Positions 1 through 19,369 of a DNA stretch of 64,000 nucleotides are shown piece by piece (the first letter of the stretch is position 1; each line of letters opens with the position of its first letter). The DNA lies in NCBI GenBank assembly GCA_009760855.2, contig WPIO01000026.1:1458001-1522000 (forward strand), written 5' to 3'. A model generated the notes under the pieces. That model did no database searches, had not been told where the DNA came from, and was given only the letters and a program-made list of their open reading frames with translations. Source of the stretch: Cristatella mucedo (lineage: Eukaryota > Bryozoa > Phylactolaemata > Cristatellidae). A program made the translations under genes and the position numbers.

Positions 1-214
1 GTACGTGCTGTCTAAGTGAAGGCGCAGAGGACGCATCGGAGGATTGGTGTCCAACGGCCTAAACTGTGAAAGTTAAACGCCTGGATGCCCGTGTCTTAGT
101 CTTTGCTGTAAATCTGCCTGCTTGCTTTCGTGCATCATTTTGCTTATTTGTGCAGCATTCAATGGCAACCGTAGCATGTCTCCTGTCACATCTGCATGCA
201 ATCTGGATGTCTTG
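1..214. other. unassigned sequence at left edge
   Basis: I see no gene or recognisable repeat here. LINE-like coding similarity begins at about position 215. Confidence 0.4.
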
Positions 215-1078
215 TTCTAAAGTGACCTTTCACTAAACGACCACATCAGCTCCGAGGTCAAGTCTGCCTACTTTCATCTAACCACCCTTGCAAAAATGTA
301 GGCTGCTTAGATAATTATACCACTGCCAAGCTGGTCTGTGCATTTATGACTTCCCGACTAGACTTCTATAACTCACTCACTACTCGAATGTCGTTCACCT
401 GGCTTGGCAATAGGATGTTGCCGTGCAAGTTCTGTAGATAAGCTTGTTTGTCGTGAGCGATGCAACTGCTACATTACACACTTCTCACCGACCCGTACTG
501 GCTCCTCATCAAGAATCGCATTGACGAAAGTTTTGTCACTCACTTTAAGGTCCCTTCAGTCTTTTACTCTAGCCCGCCTGTCCGAACTACTTACTTCCCC
601 CACTCTGGCTAGGCGTCGTACCGTCTGCTCTTCTGACTTGAATTTGAACCTGTATGATTGCCACTGGTACATTGTGTCAAGTCGTTGGGCTGTGCCTCTA
701 ACCAACTTCAAAGCCGTTGGAGACCGTGCCTTTAGTTCATATGCTCCCAAAGCCTGGGACATTCTTACGAAACGACAACTACTCTACTGCTGCCGACCAG
801 CCATCATTGTTCTGACTGGTTCAGCAACGCTCACTTCCTTTCAGCGGTCCTGAGCTGCTACTTCTATGCTACTCACTACCTCAACTGCTCTCCCGACTCT
901 GCTATGCTTCCCACTTTCTCTTTGTTTTCGTGAAATGAAGTCTGTTGGCTACCGAATGCCTACCGAGAGCCGCTTGGGCTGTGAGTGCGCTATAAAAACC
1001 CTTCTGTGTAACACCCAGATAGCCTTTTGGAGTTATAGAGATACATTACATTACATTACATTACATTACTCTCGGTGA
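215..1078 (+). mobile_element. LINE fragment, C-terminal part of reverse-transcriptase ORF with TACAT tail
   Basis: Translated in shifting frames, this stretch matches the C-terminal part of the LINE ORF seen elsewhere in the window: the FQSDLSL region near 220, then AFSSYAPKAWD near 730-760. It ends in a 3' untranslated part with the phrase gtgagtgcgctata and a short ATTAC/TACAT pentamer array at about 1043-1067. Stops and frameshifts show it is dead. The pentamer tail separates this family from the ATT-tailed LINEs. Confidence 0.75.
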
Positions 1079-2408
1079 TGTCACTTCGTGCCCGACCCCA
1101 CCCAGCATCCATACAGTATCTGTTTCGTCCTTGTGAGTTGTCCTCTATTTGCTCAAGGTAAATGTTTTTACAGATAGACAGGCTTTCTTTTGGGTGCATA
1201 TATGGTGCCTAGAATTAAATTTAGTTCTCTTAGGGTGCAGTTCAAACGTTTTGCTATATTATTATGATCTCACTTCTAAATGCAGCTGGTAGTGAAATGA
1301 GTACTCGATCGTTTTACGCTCGGAGAGCCAAGCCTGTATGATTAAAAATAAACCAGCTACCTAAGGCTGCCGGCCTGGGACTGGATGCCGAAAAAGAATC
1401 ATGTCCCGACCTAATGGTGAAATTCTCGGAGAAGTCGAAGCTTTTCTGCCTCTACGATCGGCTCAGGCCGTCAGATGCCTCTGGGCACCTATCATTGGTC
1501 AGGCACGTTCTGCATTTGGAGTTCACTTCACGTTCAGGATCAGATACTAGTCTCAGGCCGGCAGAGCCATCCGGCTGTCTGGACCATTGCATGGCAGCCG
1601 AGCTATTACTTAGTAATCCTTGGTGGGTAACCTTTGTCCTTCAGTTAATCCATCCTGCTCTAGAACTAGCTTTGCAGGAGGCAGCAGCTGCAGGGGTGGA
1701 GAGAGAATCCTGTGTGCTGCTGTGACAATGCTGCTATCAAATGGTGTGCTGCTGCTGGTATGCTGCTTGACTGCCCGAGGTAGGAGGTACAGCCAGCCAT
1801 AGCGGCCGAGTAGACGAATTATATCGGTGTCTTGGAGCTGCCGGAAGGGAACCGAGTGCCTCTTGTCTGGGAAGTGTGCAGTAAATGGTGCTTGCCTACA
1901 TCTGCCTACATGTAGGTATACTGGGCTGGTTGGCTGGCTGAGGATAGCGATGGCACTGAGTGAGGTTGGTGGTAATGTCTTAAGTGCAGTATTTTTCCAG
2001 ATAACAATGGGCGGGTGAGTAGTCTACTTGAGCCCAGTGGGGCCGGCTCCCTGGGTCCTGGTCAAAGTTGGCTGCTGGTCCGTTCGTGTTTGTGTTTGGC
2101 TGCTTATTTGAGCAGGGGCAGTGGCACCTGGCCTCGGCACCCTGCAATACCGGATACATCGTGGTTTTGCATTATCGCTGCTGTGGGCAGCTGCAGGTCG
2201 TGTCGTCCTTGTTGATTCGGGGGCCGGCAGGTTTAGCTGTCAGCTGACTGCCCGCTTGCTTGCGGTTTTTCGTCGGCTCCAAGTCGCTGCGCTTGCCTCG
2301 CTGCAGAGCTGTATTCAAGTTCGTCCGAAGCTCAGTCCCAGGGAAGCAGAGACAGCACCCCCAAGGTACGCTCGCTCACCCTCTCGTGCCCTCTCCGACC
2401 CCGATTAG
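1079..2408. other. unassigned region upstream of the RNF38/44-like gene
   Basis: No conserved coding signal or repeat family was recognised. GC content rises toward 2.3 kb, where the first recognisable exon of the RING-finger gene begins. The true first exon and promoter may lie here but cannot be placed. Confidence 0.3.
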
Positions 2409-8770
<6,362 letters not shown>

Positions 8771-9745
8771 CCCGCGAGTGCCTTCGATGTGAACGATTGA
8801 CGCGACAGCCCGTGGATCCGACCTGGGGCAAGAGCTTATGTGGCAGTATGCAATAGACAGAGCCCGAGTACTCGGGAGAAGCCGTGTTCCGTGTCTAGAT
8901 TGCGAGCTTGTCGAATTATGCGTGCCCTTCTTGCTTTTTTTTTTTTACTTTGCCTGTCCACACTTTTTCTTCCTCACCTTTTCGATCGGTCTTTGTTTAC
9001 TGTATCGCCCTCTTGTAGCTGCTTTCATGCGGCGCCCTCGCTCGGCGAACGTGAGCATTCCGTGGCTGGGCTGGTTTAGCGTATTTGGCCACTTCTGCTT
9101 GCATCGCTGGGTCTATGGAACAGTTCCAGGTAGTCTGGTGAGAGCAGCAGGCACTGGCGCCAGGAAGCTGTGTAGTTTGCACCGCGTCTGGTGCTTTGGG
9201 TGTGCGTCTGTGCACCAGAATTGCATTCGTAAATCGTTAGTGCTTTGCTAAGCAGCTCCCTATCCGACCGGCTGGTCAGCTGGGGCCACAGCAGCAGCAG
9301 CATGTGCAGCTAATACTCCACACGGTCGGTCCGTCTAACGTGCTCGTGCGAGCAGAAGTGCTGCTGACTGCTTTCTAGCGGTTCACGTGACGTGGCAGAG
9401 CGGATTATAACACTTTGCCGATCACGGTTTGGGCTGCTGAGCATGCAGCTGTCTACTGTCTACCTCGACCAGTTGCTGGGTGTTCGCTTATCCTACCAGA
9501 GGTCCAGTGCATGCCGTGGCAGCTAGTACCTGCATTTGGGCTCCCAAATGCTGTTCCCTGTCGTCTGCTGTCACTGGTGCACGCGCTGCAAACGTATGGG
9601 TGCAATACCCTCCCGCAACAGGTGCTATGTTTGTCCCATGCTTTTGGCTATATGCAATTGAACCTTGAGTCTTACTGACTACTATGGGCAGCGTAGTGAT
9701 GTATACATCCGTCTTTTGAATAAACTCAAGCTCATGCTTTTCGTT
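8771..9745 (+). other. probable 3' untranslated region of the RNF38/44-like gene
   Basis: This is non-coding sequence in all frames with T-rich stretches. It runs from the stop codon to a canonical poly(A) signal and a GT/T-rich element. No other feature is visible in it. Confidence 0.6.
9719..9724 (+). terminator. poly(A) signal AATAAA of the RNF38/44-like gene
   Basis: AATAAA lies about 950 bases after the RING stop codon. A GT/T-rich stretch follows at 9735-9775 (cttgtgtgcgattgtttt), as expected for a downstream cleavage element. Confidence 0.6.
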
Positions 9746-9969
9746 TGCTGGCACTTGTGTGCGATTGTTTTCACCATATGGCTGTGACTCGCCAAATCTG
9801 GCAAACTCGTGGCAGGCACTGGAGCATGTCCCGAGTCGATGGGTGAGTAAACGCCGTGTAGCTGAGTAGCCGTGCTTCCCACTCCATTAAAGGACTGCCC
9901 GGTAACTCTTTAAAAAAAAAAAATCCCGATTGCACTTTGTCAGCGGGACCAGAAATTACCCGAAAATCT

Positions 9970-10075
9970 CCCAAACTTTTGCTGAATAATAATACACTTG
10001 ACAAAACCCCTAAGAGAACTCGATCTCTTTCTAGGCGCTTTACATTTGCTGCAAAAGAACGGTTATTGGGCCAGA
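9970..10075 (-). mobile_element. LINE 3'-terminal fragment (ATT-tail family)
   Basis: On the plus strand it reads aataataatacacttgac, then agagaactcgatctctttct and aggcgctttacatttgctgc. This is the reverse of the LINE 3' end (gcagcaaatgtaaagcgcct to an ATT tail). Confidence 0.75.
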
Positions 10076-10079
10076 AGTC

Positions 10080-12290
10080 GATTTTCTCATCCTTTCTGTG
10101 CCGGCCGATGTCTAGGAAACCTGGCGTTAAAATGAGGGAATACTTTCTTGTGCTGACTAGCTTGTAAGTTGTGGGACCCGACCAGTTACCACCATCTTAA
10201 TTGGTAATCTCATATTAGCTTTGGTTTTCTGCTGGCTCGATTACTTCTGTCTTGGGGTCCACGATCAGCAGTTCCTCAAAAACTTTTCCTGCTACCATTA
10301 ATGTTCCAAGAAATACCCGAGGTGCACATTTCAGATAGTCGATTGTTGTGGAAGGTTTTTGGTTACGTTGAAACCACCGCCACCTGGCCTTACTAACGGC
10401 CACCCACACTTATTTATCTTGATGTGATATGGCTCTTAACGATCCTAAAACTTGATCGATGTGTGGTGAAAGCTAGGACAATTTTTGAAAAGAGACGGTC
10501 GTGATTTTTCGAAAGTTTTCCATTCGGATTGCAGTTATTCAAAATGGGAGTCAAAGTTGCAGTTGAATCTTGTTAATGGGGCGCTTGTAATCCAGCTGTT
10601 TCACCATCGGATACATCGGCTGCAGTTGTCATTTAGTTTTCCCTTTGGAATAAAGGATCAGCAATTCTAAATTTGTTATTGCTCTTAATTTGAATTGGCG
10701 CGAACCGTTTCAGCCTCTTTTAATGCAGCTTCTTTGGTACTTCGAAATCCAACACTTAAATGCAGTCTTTTGTTAGCTCATTTGTCGGATTCCACTCTAC
10801 CTCAACACCTGTTGATTTTCTATCCTGATTGCACTCGGCGGCTGACCGCAAATTGCTATTCGTGGGTCACTGCCTCTGCGTGGTTGGGCGGCGCCGGAAG
10901 GAATATCGACTCAATGGCAATGGCCGGATTTTTAGTGCCAGTAGCCCCACGTTATGTAAACGGTTAACATTTCTGCTAAGATATGTAAACGAGGATTTTT
11001 AATTCGCACCCTTTAAGTACAATCCGGGGTCGATGATGCCGGCGGAAAACTGGTAGCTGTCTCGAAGGCTGCCTGACTCGCAATTCCATCACTCGATGAA
11101 GCCACCTAAACGTGGTGACACCCATCAGCAATAACCTGTTAGTGCTCAACCAAGCTTCACTGGAACTGGATCATCTGGGTATTAGGCATTATATCGAAAT
11201 TCGGCTCGAGCATGTAAGTGAATCTTTAAAGCCAAGGGTTTTAAGCTCTGTATTCATCAGACTCTTGTTAGCCGAATCAGGTGAGTGGCTTGCTTATAGC
11301 AGAGGAACCGCGATAGCTATTCGCTCGAGTAGGCTTTCGATAATCAGTCGTCGTACGGCAGTTAGGCCTCGGTCGATCGGCATTAGAAACCTGCTCCTGT
11401 AGTAGAATGACGGCTACGGTACAGTAGGTCCACTAACTCCCGTCCGGGCCTAAATTCTCACCAATTCGCGGATTTAGTCTGCCAAAAAAAAAATCATGAC
11501 CATTGGTGGACGGAGCCGTGGGGCATTTGCCCCCTCCCAGTCGACTGGGAAGCGACATAGGCCACCCTCCCCCCCCCCTGTTCCTAGTCACCAGTGACGG
11601 AATTGTGTCAAATTCCACTCGATGAGTAACCGCCAACTTCGCGTCAAATGAACGCTATAATTTGCACTTTAATTGTCATTTTTTATATTTCATTTGTATA
11701 GCGCCATACGAGAGCTCAATCAATATGTATTCACGCACGGTCTAGCCCCGCCTACTTGAAAATCTTGCAGGCCTTGCCTCCGCCCTCAAGACAAACATGG
11801 CTCCACCGCTGCTAACCTCGCTAGGTAGTGTGATAGCCTGCTGCAGCCTCTTAGTTTCCTAATTTAACAGGGAAGCCTAGAGCTATAGAGCCTAAAAATT
11901 GCCTCTCCCAAGTGCGGTTCTATTATTCATGTACATTTATATAGTATAAAACAAACACGTTCTTTTACTCAGCACGCCCGGATTCAGCTCGTGGATGTAA
12001 GTGGAATTTTAAAGTCGATACTTGGCACGTGATGAGAGCCGAAGGAAAAATGTGTCGGAAGATCAATCAGTCGATCACTGGACCGAAAAACTTGAGGATC
12101 CGGGATTGTTCCTGCTCTAGTAAAAGCAGTTCTCCCGTTTTCACTTCATGTCTGTCGTTCTGGGTATACTTCTGAGATTATGATAATTCGGGTCGTTTTT
12201 TAATGTTATCATTTTCCACCAAACACTTTACCGGTTGCTAGGGCACTTGCAGAATAGCAGTGTATCCTGGGTAGTTGAACACTGTAGCAG
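10080..12290. other. gene-poor AT-rich region
   Basis: No supported gene. A short LINE/SINE tail-like piece (catttgtatagcgccatac, minus orientation) lies at about 11690-11735. Short poly-A and poly-C runs occur at 11484-11492 and 11570-11578. Nothing else was recognised. Confidence 0.4.
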
Positions 12291-12420
12291 TAACTTGGCC
12301 ATTACTCGTCCCGACCAAGGTCTGGCTGAGGTCGTGGGCTCGAGCCTAGAGGCATATGTGAAGCGCCTGAATCGAGATTAAGTTCTCCTGGGGCGCTATA
12401 CAAATGAATTATACTTAATA
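12290..12420 (+). mobile_element. SINE family 2 copy (tRNA-like body with LINE-like tail)
   Basis: The body contains gaccaaggtctggctgaggt and a B-box-like gtgggctcgagcc. The tail is gtgaagcgcctgaatcgaga, then ttaagttctcctggggcgct and atacaaatgaatta. It closely resembles the 3' end of the ATT-tailed LINE (for example 15625-15690). Other copies are at 18598-18725 (minus) and 43565-43692 (plus). Confidence 0.7.
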
Positions 12421-12424
12421 TCTA

Positions 12425-15400
12425 TATTTAAAAGTTTTGGGGGTGTTAAGAAACTCCGTCAATATGGAATGTGTTTCGCTAAAACTTATGTGCACTACCT
12501 GTATTGCAGGTACTATACCTATATATGCAGTAGACAAAGGTAATGTACCTGTTTATACCTGTGTCTAGTAGACTTATTTATACCCAATACATTCAAGTCC
12601 ATGGAAAATCTTACTTTCCCGATAACTCTCAGCAGCTTTTTGGTATTGTTACGGGGATCGCTACCATCCCGTATTGGTGAGCTTGGTTCAACTAGTTTCG
12701 CTTGCAGCAGCACTACTTACAGCGATCTACCGATGATCAGCTGCTCTCCAAATGCTGGAGACCCGTCGAGCGCCTACATGCGTCATTCCTTGGCATCGCT
12801 ACTGCACACAGCAGCAGCCGATGCAGCGACTGAGCACAGGCACCGGCTGGTTTCACGGCACGGCACGGCTTTACCTCCGAAGTGTGTGCAGCGGCTCCTA
12901 GTGCACGGACTAGCTGCTCGATACCGAGTACCAACGCGTTTCCTTTTCATACAGATACCCAAAAGTAAACCGTCCAGGTCAGTCCTGTGTGCCAGGCCTG
13001 TGAAAGTCAATGTAGCAGGTAACTCAAGCCTTTTGGATTTGGCCTTCCATGGAGATCCATTATTCCGGAATGGCAGGCCTCAGCGTATGCAGATTTAGTG
13101 CATCTACCATCAGCTGCTGCATGCAAGTGCAAACTTTCGCTACGCTAACCAGCAGTCATAGTCCATGTCTAGTAAAATCTTGCGAGTGTCGGCTGCTGAC
13201 CATACTCGTGCCAACGCGTTCTCTGTCCTCTGAGTCGAGCTTGAGAGCAGCAGATATTTGGCTTTTTAAATGTTTGTCTAAGGGTCTCAGGATCGAACAG
13301 TATTATAGTACCCGTGCTTGCATTAACTATGGTTTTTTTGGGCAAGCAACTATATATCAAGCCGGTGCGAACAGGCCAGAACAGTAGCTAGTGCTGGGAG
13401 AATTCGAGCTAACGCTTGAGCTGGACAAGCCATCAAATCGGCTGGATTCATTTTCTGAAACTTCTCGCTCTTGCTCAAAATGTGCACAATACTCGTCCAA
13501 AAGATACGAAAATGACTACTCGGCGTGAGGAAAAAGCCCAGGCTGACTCTACCTCTTTTCCGGCACTGAAGACAACTGACACACAAAGCGAACCGTAGAG
13601 CTCGGACTTGAGCATGGATATGGGGTTTGGCAGGTCAGTCATTCTGTCGAGGTTTTTTTAACTGCAGGCTTTACATTTCAACGCGCTTCGTACACTACTT
13701 CTAATATTCAAGGCGCTCACCGGGGCACGAATGGTTGCAATAGCGCAACTATCGTACAGTGTCCACATTGACATGTGGAGACCCAACTAGTAGGGTGGTG
13801 ACTGGGCCAAATGCACAGTGGCTAGTAGGCCCAGGAGCATCAGATGGACTGAGACTAGATCCTAATTGCAGTAGCAGTGAATCTGGCAAGCATGGATACC
13901 AATTTTTCAAGGGGGTCACAAAATACCGATTCCCAACGAATTATCAAGTGCATGAGCAAGTAGACACGGCGATACTGGGCAGTACGTTAAGGATGTCAGA
14001 TAATCGGACCTGGCGATGACCAGGATTTTAACTGAATGTAGAAAAGACATTCCAGCACGAATGCCAGTGCATGGTAAGTAGCAGGTTTCAATATGTGGAC
14101 TGTACAGCAATATTATATATAAAATGGATACCTTACAGTACAACGGGCAAGCAAACACTGCAAAGTCATGCAGCATCGAGTGGCACTGGTCTCAGTGCAA
14201 ACGCGGCAACAGGCACTACTTGATGTTTGATGGTACATGTGCTTAAAGGAAATGAGCATCATACCATCGAATACATGCCACAATCCACTTCTGTGTAAAA
14301 ATTGCATTCTATGCACAAACCTAAATCAGGCATTACAGTTTATGAACAATAAAATAATGGATAGGCATTGCAGTACAGCATAACATTTCACCAGGGTCAG
14401 ACACATGCTGTACTCGGATCGAGGAAAATAACCGACTCAGTATTTCGAACCGATTACACGAATCGACAACAAGTTTTAAGAAATTAAAGATCTTCAGGAC
14501 AACCTGGGATTAGTCAGTTTACAATCTGTCTCACAGATACGAGAGTGCAGTGGACACAGACAAGACGAATGCACTGCGTGACGTCACGCCGGGGATGCTG
14601 TGAAAAATTGATGGCTTCACACAACTCAGTGTTTGTCTGAAATACTGACCCAGAGCGATGATGATGAGATCGACGATCCGACTGACTACTGGAATGACTT
14701 TATAGACTCCTAACAAAATGCCGACCAGTATTTAACGCAGTAAAAGTTCTGTGCTTGCACGGTACAGCAAACTTCGGTACAGCAAACTTCGGTACAAGTG
14801 TGCTGGCGATGGCTGCGCTGTCAGACAGCTCCAACAGCAACGAGCCAGGCACGTTTACAGCAGAGCTGTTCTGGTGTGGGTTCGGGGCAGTCCTGGCTAG
14901 CTGTAATGCCTGGGGGACAACCGGCACACACACGGCCCACACTCATAATGACTTGACTTGCATTGCGAGTTGAGTCGACGGTGGTCAAGGCTTCTGTGGC
15001 AATTCACTACTCCTCCAGTTCTGCTTTGACTGTTCACACAAACCCTCCTAGAATGTTCAGTGAGAGACATCATTGCAGCTGCTCAACACTAACTAATAGT
15101 GCATCGCATGACATTGTGCTAACAATGAGCTGCTAATTGTGTAACTGCCACTACAATCGACGTAATTACTCAGTGCAGGTGGCATTAATTCAAGCTCTCT
15201 AGCAAAGCATGGGAGCAAAGCATCGGCACGAACACTTCAGCTCTAATCTGGTGGAGTTTAACCGTCAAAAGACTGAGGGTGAAGTAGACATCCATATTAA
15301 AAAAAAAGAAATGGAGAGGTGCAATGGACCTTGTTCACTGAGAACTTCACACACCTGAAGTTTGTAGGGAGCTTACTGGAAGTGGTAAAGGCCACTGTAT

Positions 15401-15590
15401 GTGTCTCCAGCACCAACTATTGTTGGGCATTCTTACAAGCAACAGCATGCAAGCTGGATAAAGCCATTCAGTAGCTTGGCAGCCCCAGGTTTCCAACCAG
15501 CATGTCTTTCGATAAGATAAATGATCCCAAACATCAATGGCAAAAGCATGTGCATCCACAATCACTACTATTATTATCACTACTATTATT
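12425..15590. other. region without supported genes
   Basis: Several open frames exist, for example 12601-13098 (165 codons), but none shows a recognised motif, splice context or similarity. A 15-bp unit (ggtacagcaaacttc) is repeated twice in tandem at 14761-14790. Nothing else was recognised. Confidence 0.4.
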
Positions 15591-15595
15591 ATATC

Positions 15596-15695
15596 AATTG
15601 CATTTCACTTTGCAGCAAATGTAAAGCGCCTAGAGAGAGAGATTAAGTTCTCTGAGGGCGCTTTATCAAGTGAATTATTATTATTATTATTATAT
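15596..15695 (+). mobile_element. LINE 3' end with ATT tail
   Basis: It reads gcagcaaatgtaaagcgcct, agagagagagattaagttct, ctgagggcgctttatcaagt, then gaatta followed by an ATT array. This is the clearest example in the window of the family's 3' terminus. Confidence 0.85.
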
Positions 15696-15849
15696 CAATC
15701 ACTACTATTATTGCTCACAAGCACTGTCAGGTAATTGTGTGGCCAGGCTGAGTGAATACCAGGCTGGTTTGGCTTGGCTGATTGCAGTGGCATCGGCAAA
15801 TCTTCAAATCACTGGATGGACCATTTCGGCTAGTCAAAACCATCTCCGT

Positions 15850-16330
15850 CTATAACTCCACAAAGACTATGTGGGCAGAAGAGTTTTGTATAGCCCACTC
15901 AAAAGCCTAAGCAGCTTTCGGTAGTCAAAAGATTTAATCTCACCCAACAAAGAGCAAGTGAGAAGCATAGCTGAGTCAGGAGAGCAGTTGAGGTAATGAG
16001 TAGCATGGAAGTAGCCCAGGACGGCTGAAAAGGATGTGCCGTGGTTGGCAGGAAGAGAGTTGCGTAAGAAGTGTGGAATTGAGTTCCACAGTCTAGGACC
16101 ATCAAAGAAAAAGCTTCTGTCGCCAACGGTCTTAGGCAGATGAATGGAACAGCTGATGTAATGTCCATACAGAACCCGAGGGCACTAGGAGGCTGAAACT
16201 GGTGCAGCAGTTCAGCTAGGTATGAAGGAACCAAGCTGTGGCTGGCTTTGTGGGTCAGAGTAAGAACTTTGCCCTGTATCTGTTGACCAACCGGCAGTCA
16301 TTCAAGCTCTTTCAGCAGAGGAGATACGTG
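15850..16330 (-). mobile_element. TACAT-family LINE fragment (RT ORF C-terminus and 3' end)
   Basis: The minus-strand translation gives SYLAELLHQFQPPSALGF and later SWATSMLLITSTALLTQLCF, shared with copies at 18990-19335 and 215-1078. Its 3' end (about 15850-15920) carries ctatacaaaactcttctgcc and gtctttgtggagttatagac. Confidence 0.75.
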
Positions 16331-16559
16331 GTCAAACCTCTGGGATTTGTAAACTAGCCTTCAGCCATATTCATCACCAGCTGCAATGACCTAGTGGCTT
16401 TTTTCAATAGCCTAGCCAAAAGGGAATTACAATTATCTAGCCAAGACACAGAACCAAGGAGCTAGTTAAACCACCACGTCATTGAATAAATTTCTGCTAC
16501 AATTGTAACCAAACTACTACACACGTGAACTGCCCAGAAAGAACAAATCCAAGAATAAT

Positions 16560-18262
16560 CATAATAATACTATCAATAAATTTGCATAGTGCCCTACGAA
16601 AACTTAATCACTGTCTAGGCACTTCACATATGCTGCAAAGGAAGCATTGTCGAACGGTTAGTAGCCATATGCTCACTGACAACACGGATAACATGGTTTG
16701 AGGTGACATGCACAGGGTCAGCGTGCAAGTATGGTTAGTGATAGCATGCAGTGTCAGCAGGCATAAGCACACAAAGAACGAATCGCATAGTAACACTAAA
16801 TGCTGCGATAAACAGATGCGTTTTGAGCTTCTGTTTAAATGTGGACAAGTCAGGAGATGTCGTGATGCAAGTCGGGAGTGAGTTCCAGGCTTTGGGAGCA
16901 TACGATCTAAAGGCACGGCCCTCAAAGCATGTGAGGTACGTCCGAGGTGTAGCTAAACGATTAGATTTAGCAAATCGGGTGGAACGATGCCTAGCCTGGT
17001 AGGGGAGTAGGTCTGATAGGTAGGCTGGAGCTAAAGAATGAATGGACCTGAAAGTGAGTGACAGAACCTTGAAGTCGATACGCTGCTTGACTGGAAGACA
17101 GTGCAGACGTCGGCAAGAATTGGTGGGACGTCGCAAATGTGACGGAAACAGCAGACAAGCCTAGCTGCAGAGTTTTGCACCAGCTGTAAGCCCCTGATTG
17201 CACAAGCCGGTAGAACAGCAAGCAGTGAGTTACAGAAGTCGAGATGGTATGTCACAAATGCACGGACCAATTTAGATGTGATATCCGTGTCTAAGCAAGC
17301 CTGAATTTCAGCAGTGTTAGGTAGCTGAAAGTATTAATTTTTCCGATTTCAGTCATACTAGGTTTTCCCATAAAGATTGGTTTTATCATCATTCAATTTA
17401 AGAAAGTTTGCTGCCATCTATGTGCAGATGTCATCAATACATGCTGCAAGGGAGTTGGGAGAATTTGCCAAACTGGAGGGCTAGGAGAGATCAAAGCATA
17501 GGCTGTGTGTCATCTGCATAGAAGTGAAAGCCTCGATTGTGCTTGGCGATCAACACAGACAGAAAGAGAGTATAAATTGCTAAAAGAAGTGACCAAGCAC
17601 AATGACCTGAGGTACCCTGTACTTCAGTGGTTCCTCGGCTGACCTTTGTCCATTCACATCAAAACTCTGGAGTCTTCCACTGAGATAGAACTTATGGCAC
17701 TATGTACCAGTACCAGTGATGCCCAGGCGAGATGAGAGGTGCACGAGAAGGACTTAGTGATCGATAGTATCAAAAACTGCCGAAAGATCCAGCATAGCAA
17801 GCAAAGATACTACATAAGTCTGCATATCTAAGTTGGTCATTATAAACCCGAAGTAATGCTGACTCTCTGGAGTGATTAGCTCAAAAACCTTACTGGAACT
17901 TACTAGCAAGGTTTGAAGTTTCAATGTACGAGTTCAGCTAATCTGCCACAACTCGTTCCAATGTCTTTGATAGGAACAGAAAAAGGGAAATTGGGCGACG
18001 TTGCTCAAATTGTCTTGGTCTAGTGTTGCTTTCTTGAGTAGTGGCCTGACTACACCTTTTTGAAAGGTGCTGGGACATGACCTGAGGTTGATGACATTTA
18101 TAGTGTTAGTGATGAATAAAAGTAGCAGATCTATGCATCACAAAAGCAGGTTAGTGGGAATAGGGTCTAGAGGAGTAGCTGTCTTCTTTGATTGTGATAT
18201 GAACTTCGTGATAAGGTTACTCGTGGCCTCCTTGGATGTAGACATTGAGGTGCAGCACGGAA
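16560..18262 (-). mobile_element. L2/CR1-like LINE, interrupted copy (part 1)
   Basis: The 3' tail lies at 16560-16640 (aataatactatcaataaatt, aggcacttcacatatgctgc). Minus-strand frames then give YAPKAWNSLPTCITTSPDLS, LPVKQRIDFKVLSLTFRSIH and farther upstream the degraded RT core. The element is 5'-interrupted at about 18262, where a foreign LINE tail begins, and resumes at about 19370. Stops and frameshifts make it inactive. Confidence 0.85.
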
Positions 18263-18600
18263 TTAACAACAATAATAATAATATTAATAAGAAAACATTT
18301 GTATAGCACCTTCAGAGAGCCGAATTTTTGTCAAGGCTCTTTACAGAAATACTGCATATAAAGCATTACCAAATGTTTGATGGTAACATCCGCAAGCAGC
18401 AGTCATAGTGTAAGCAGGTACATGCATGCGAAAAATGAATCACAAACACCCACCCAATGCAGTAATAAATAGGTGCGTTTTAAGCTTCCTTTTAAATGCA
18501 GTCATGCCAGGGGACGTTTTGGAGTGCGCTGGTAGTGAGTTTCAGGGTTTGGGAACATTGGAACTAAAGGCACGGTCTCCAACGGTTTTGAGGTTCAATA
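18263..18600 (-). mobile_element. LINE 3' fragment inserted in the older LINE
   Basis: It begins on the plus strand with aacaacaataataataatat and catttgtatagcaccttcag, i.e. a LINE 3' tail in minus orientation. The rest matches the 3' untranslated region and the last ORF residues. A sibling with the same scheme is at 41880-42060. Confidence 0.75.
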
Positions 18601-18730
18601 TAATTCATTTGTATAGCACCATAAGAGAACTTAATCTACATTAAGGCGCTTCACATATCACACGGAGCTCGAGCCCACGACCTCGGCCAGACCTTGGTCC
18701 TCGGGGCAAGCACATTAACCGCTATTTAAG
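18598..18730 (-). mobile_element. SINE family 2 copy
   Basis: The reverse complement carries gaccaaggtctggccgaggt, then the B-box-like cgtgggctcgagctcc and the tail gtgaagcgccttaatgtaga, ttaagttctcttatggtgct, atacaaatgaatta. It abuts the LINE fragment that ends at 18600. Confidence 0.75.
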
Positions 18731-18989
18731 CCTATCCTAATCACGAAGCTTAGCACTGGCGGTAGTCCGGTGCTCTTTGCCATTCACTTTGCCATCCTAA
18801 CTACGCCATGCTCCAGTCCCCATAAAGCCGGATCTCACTCTGTATATCCACTCTAGCACACAGCTGCCGAGTAAATCTACAGAGAAACCTTTAGCAACGA
18901 CAAGGGATTTTGCACAAGCAACACAGGCACCGAGACAATCTCTGTTGCAGCAGGATTGAGTAAATTAAGTTGAGCCACGTGTCTTCTTT

Positions 18990-19335
18990 GCTGAACGGAT
19001 ACAAATAAAATTCTCACTCTGACCCACAAGGCCAGCCATGGCTTGGCTATTTCATACCCAGCTGAACAACTGCACCAGTTTCAGTCATCTGATGCTCTCA
19101 CGTCCCCCGTGAACAATACTAGCCGCTACATTCCATTGCTTAAAGACTTGTTAGTCACGGAAGCTTTTGCTCTTCAGCTAATAGACCGTGGAACTACTTT
19201 CCACTGTTCTTACACAACGACAATCTCACTCCCGCCAGGCGTAACCATATCTGCCGACTTGACGACATTTAAAAAGAAGCTTTAAACACACTAGTTCCTC
19301 ACAGCATTTACTGGGCCCGTAGGATTTGTCCTTTT
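18990..19335 (+). mobile_element. LINE ORF C-terminal fragment (same family as 15850-16330)
   Basis: The frame reads AISYPAEQLHQFQSSDALTS and ends LPPGVTISADLTTFKKKL, the usual C-terminus of these LINE ORFs, followed by a short 3' untranslated stretch. It is one of the pieces inserted between the two halves of the minus-strand LINE. Confidence 0.7.
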
Positions 19336-19369
19336 ATGTGTTCACTGGTGCTGGTGCTATGCATGCTAG

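Noticed and set aside
12601-13098. 165-codon plus-strand ORF
   Set aside because: No domain, no similarity that I recognise, and no splice or promoter context. It is likely random.
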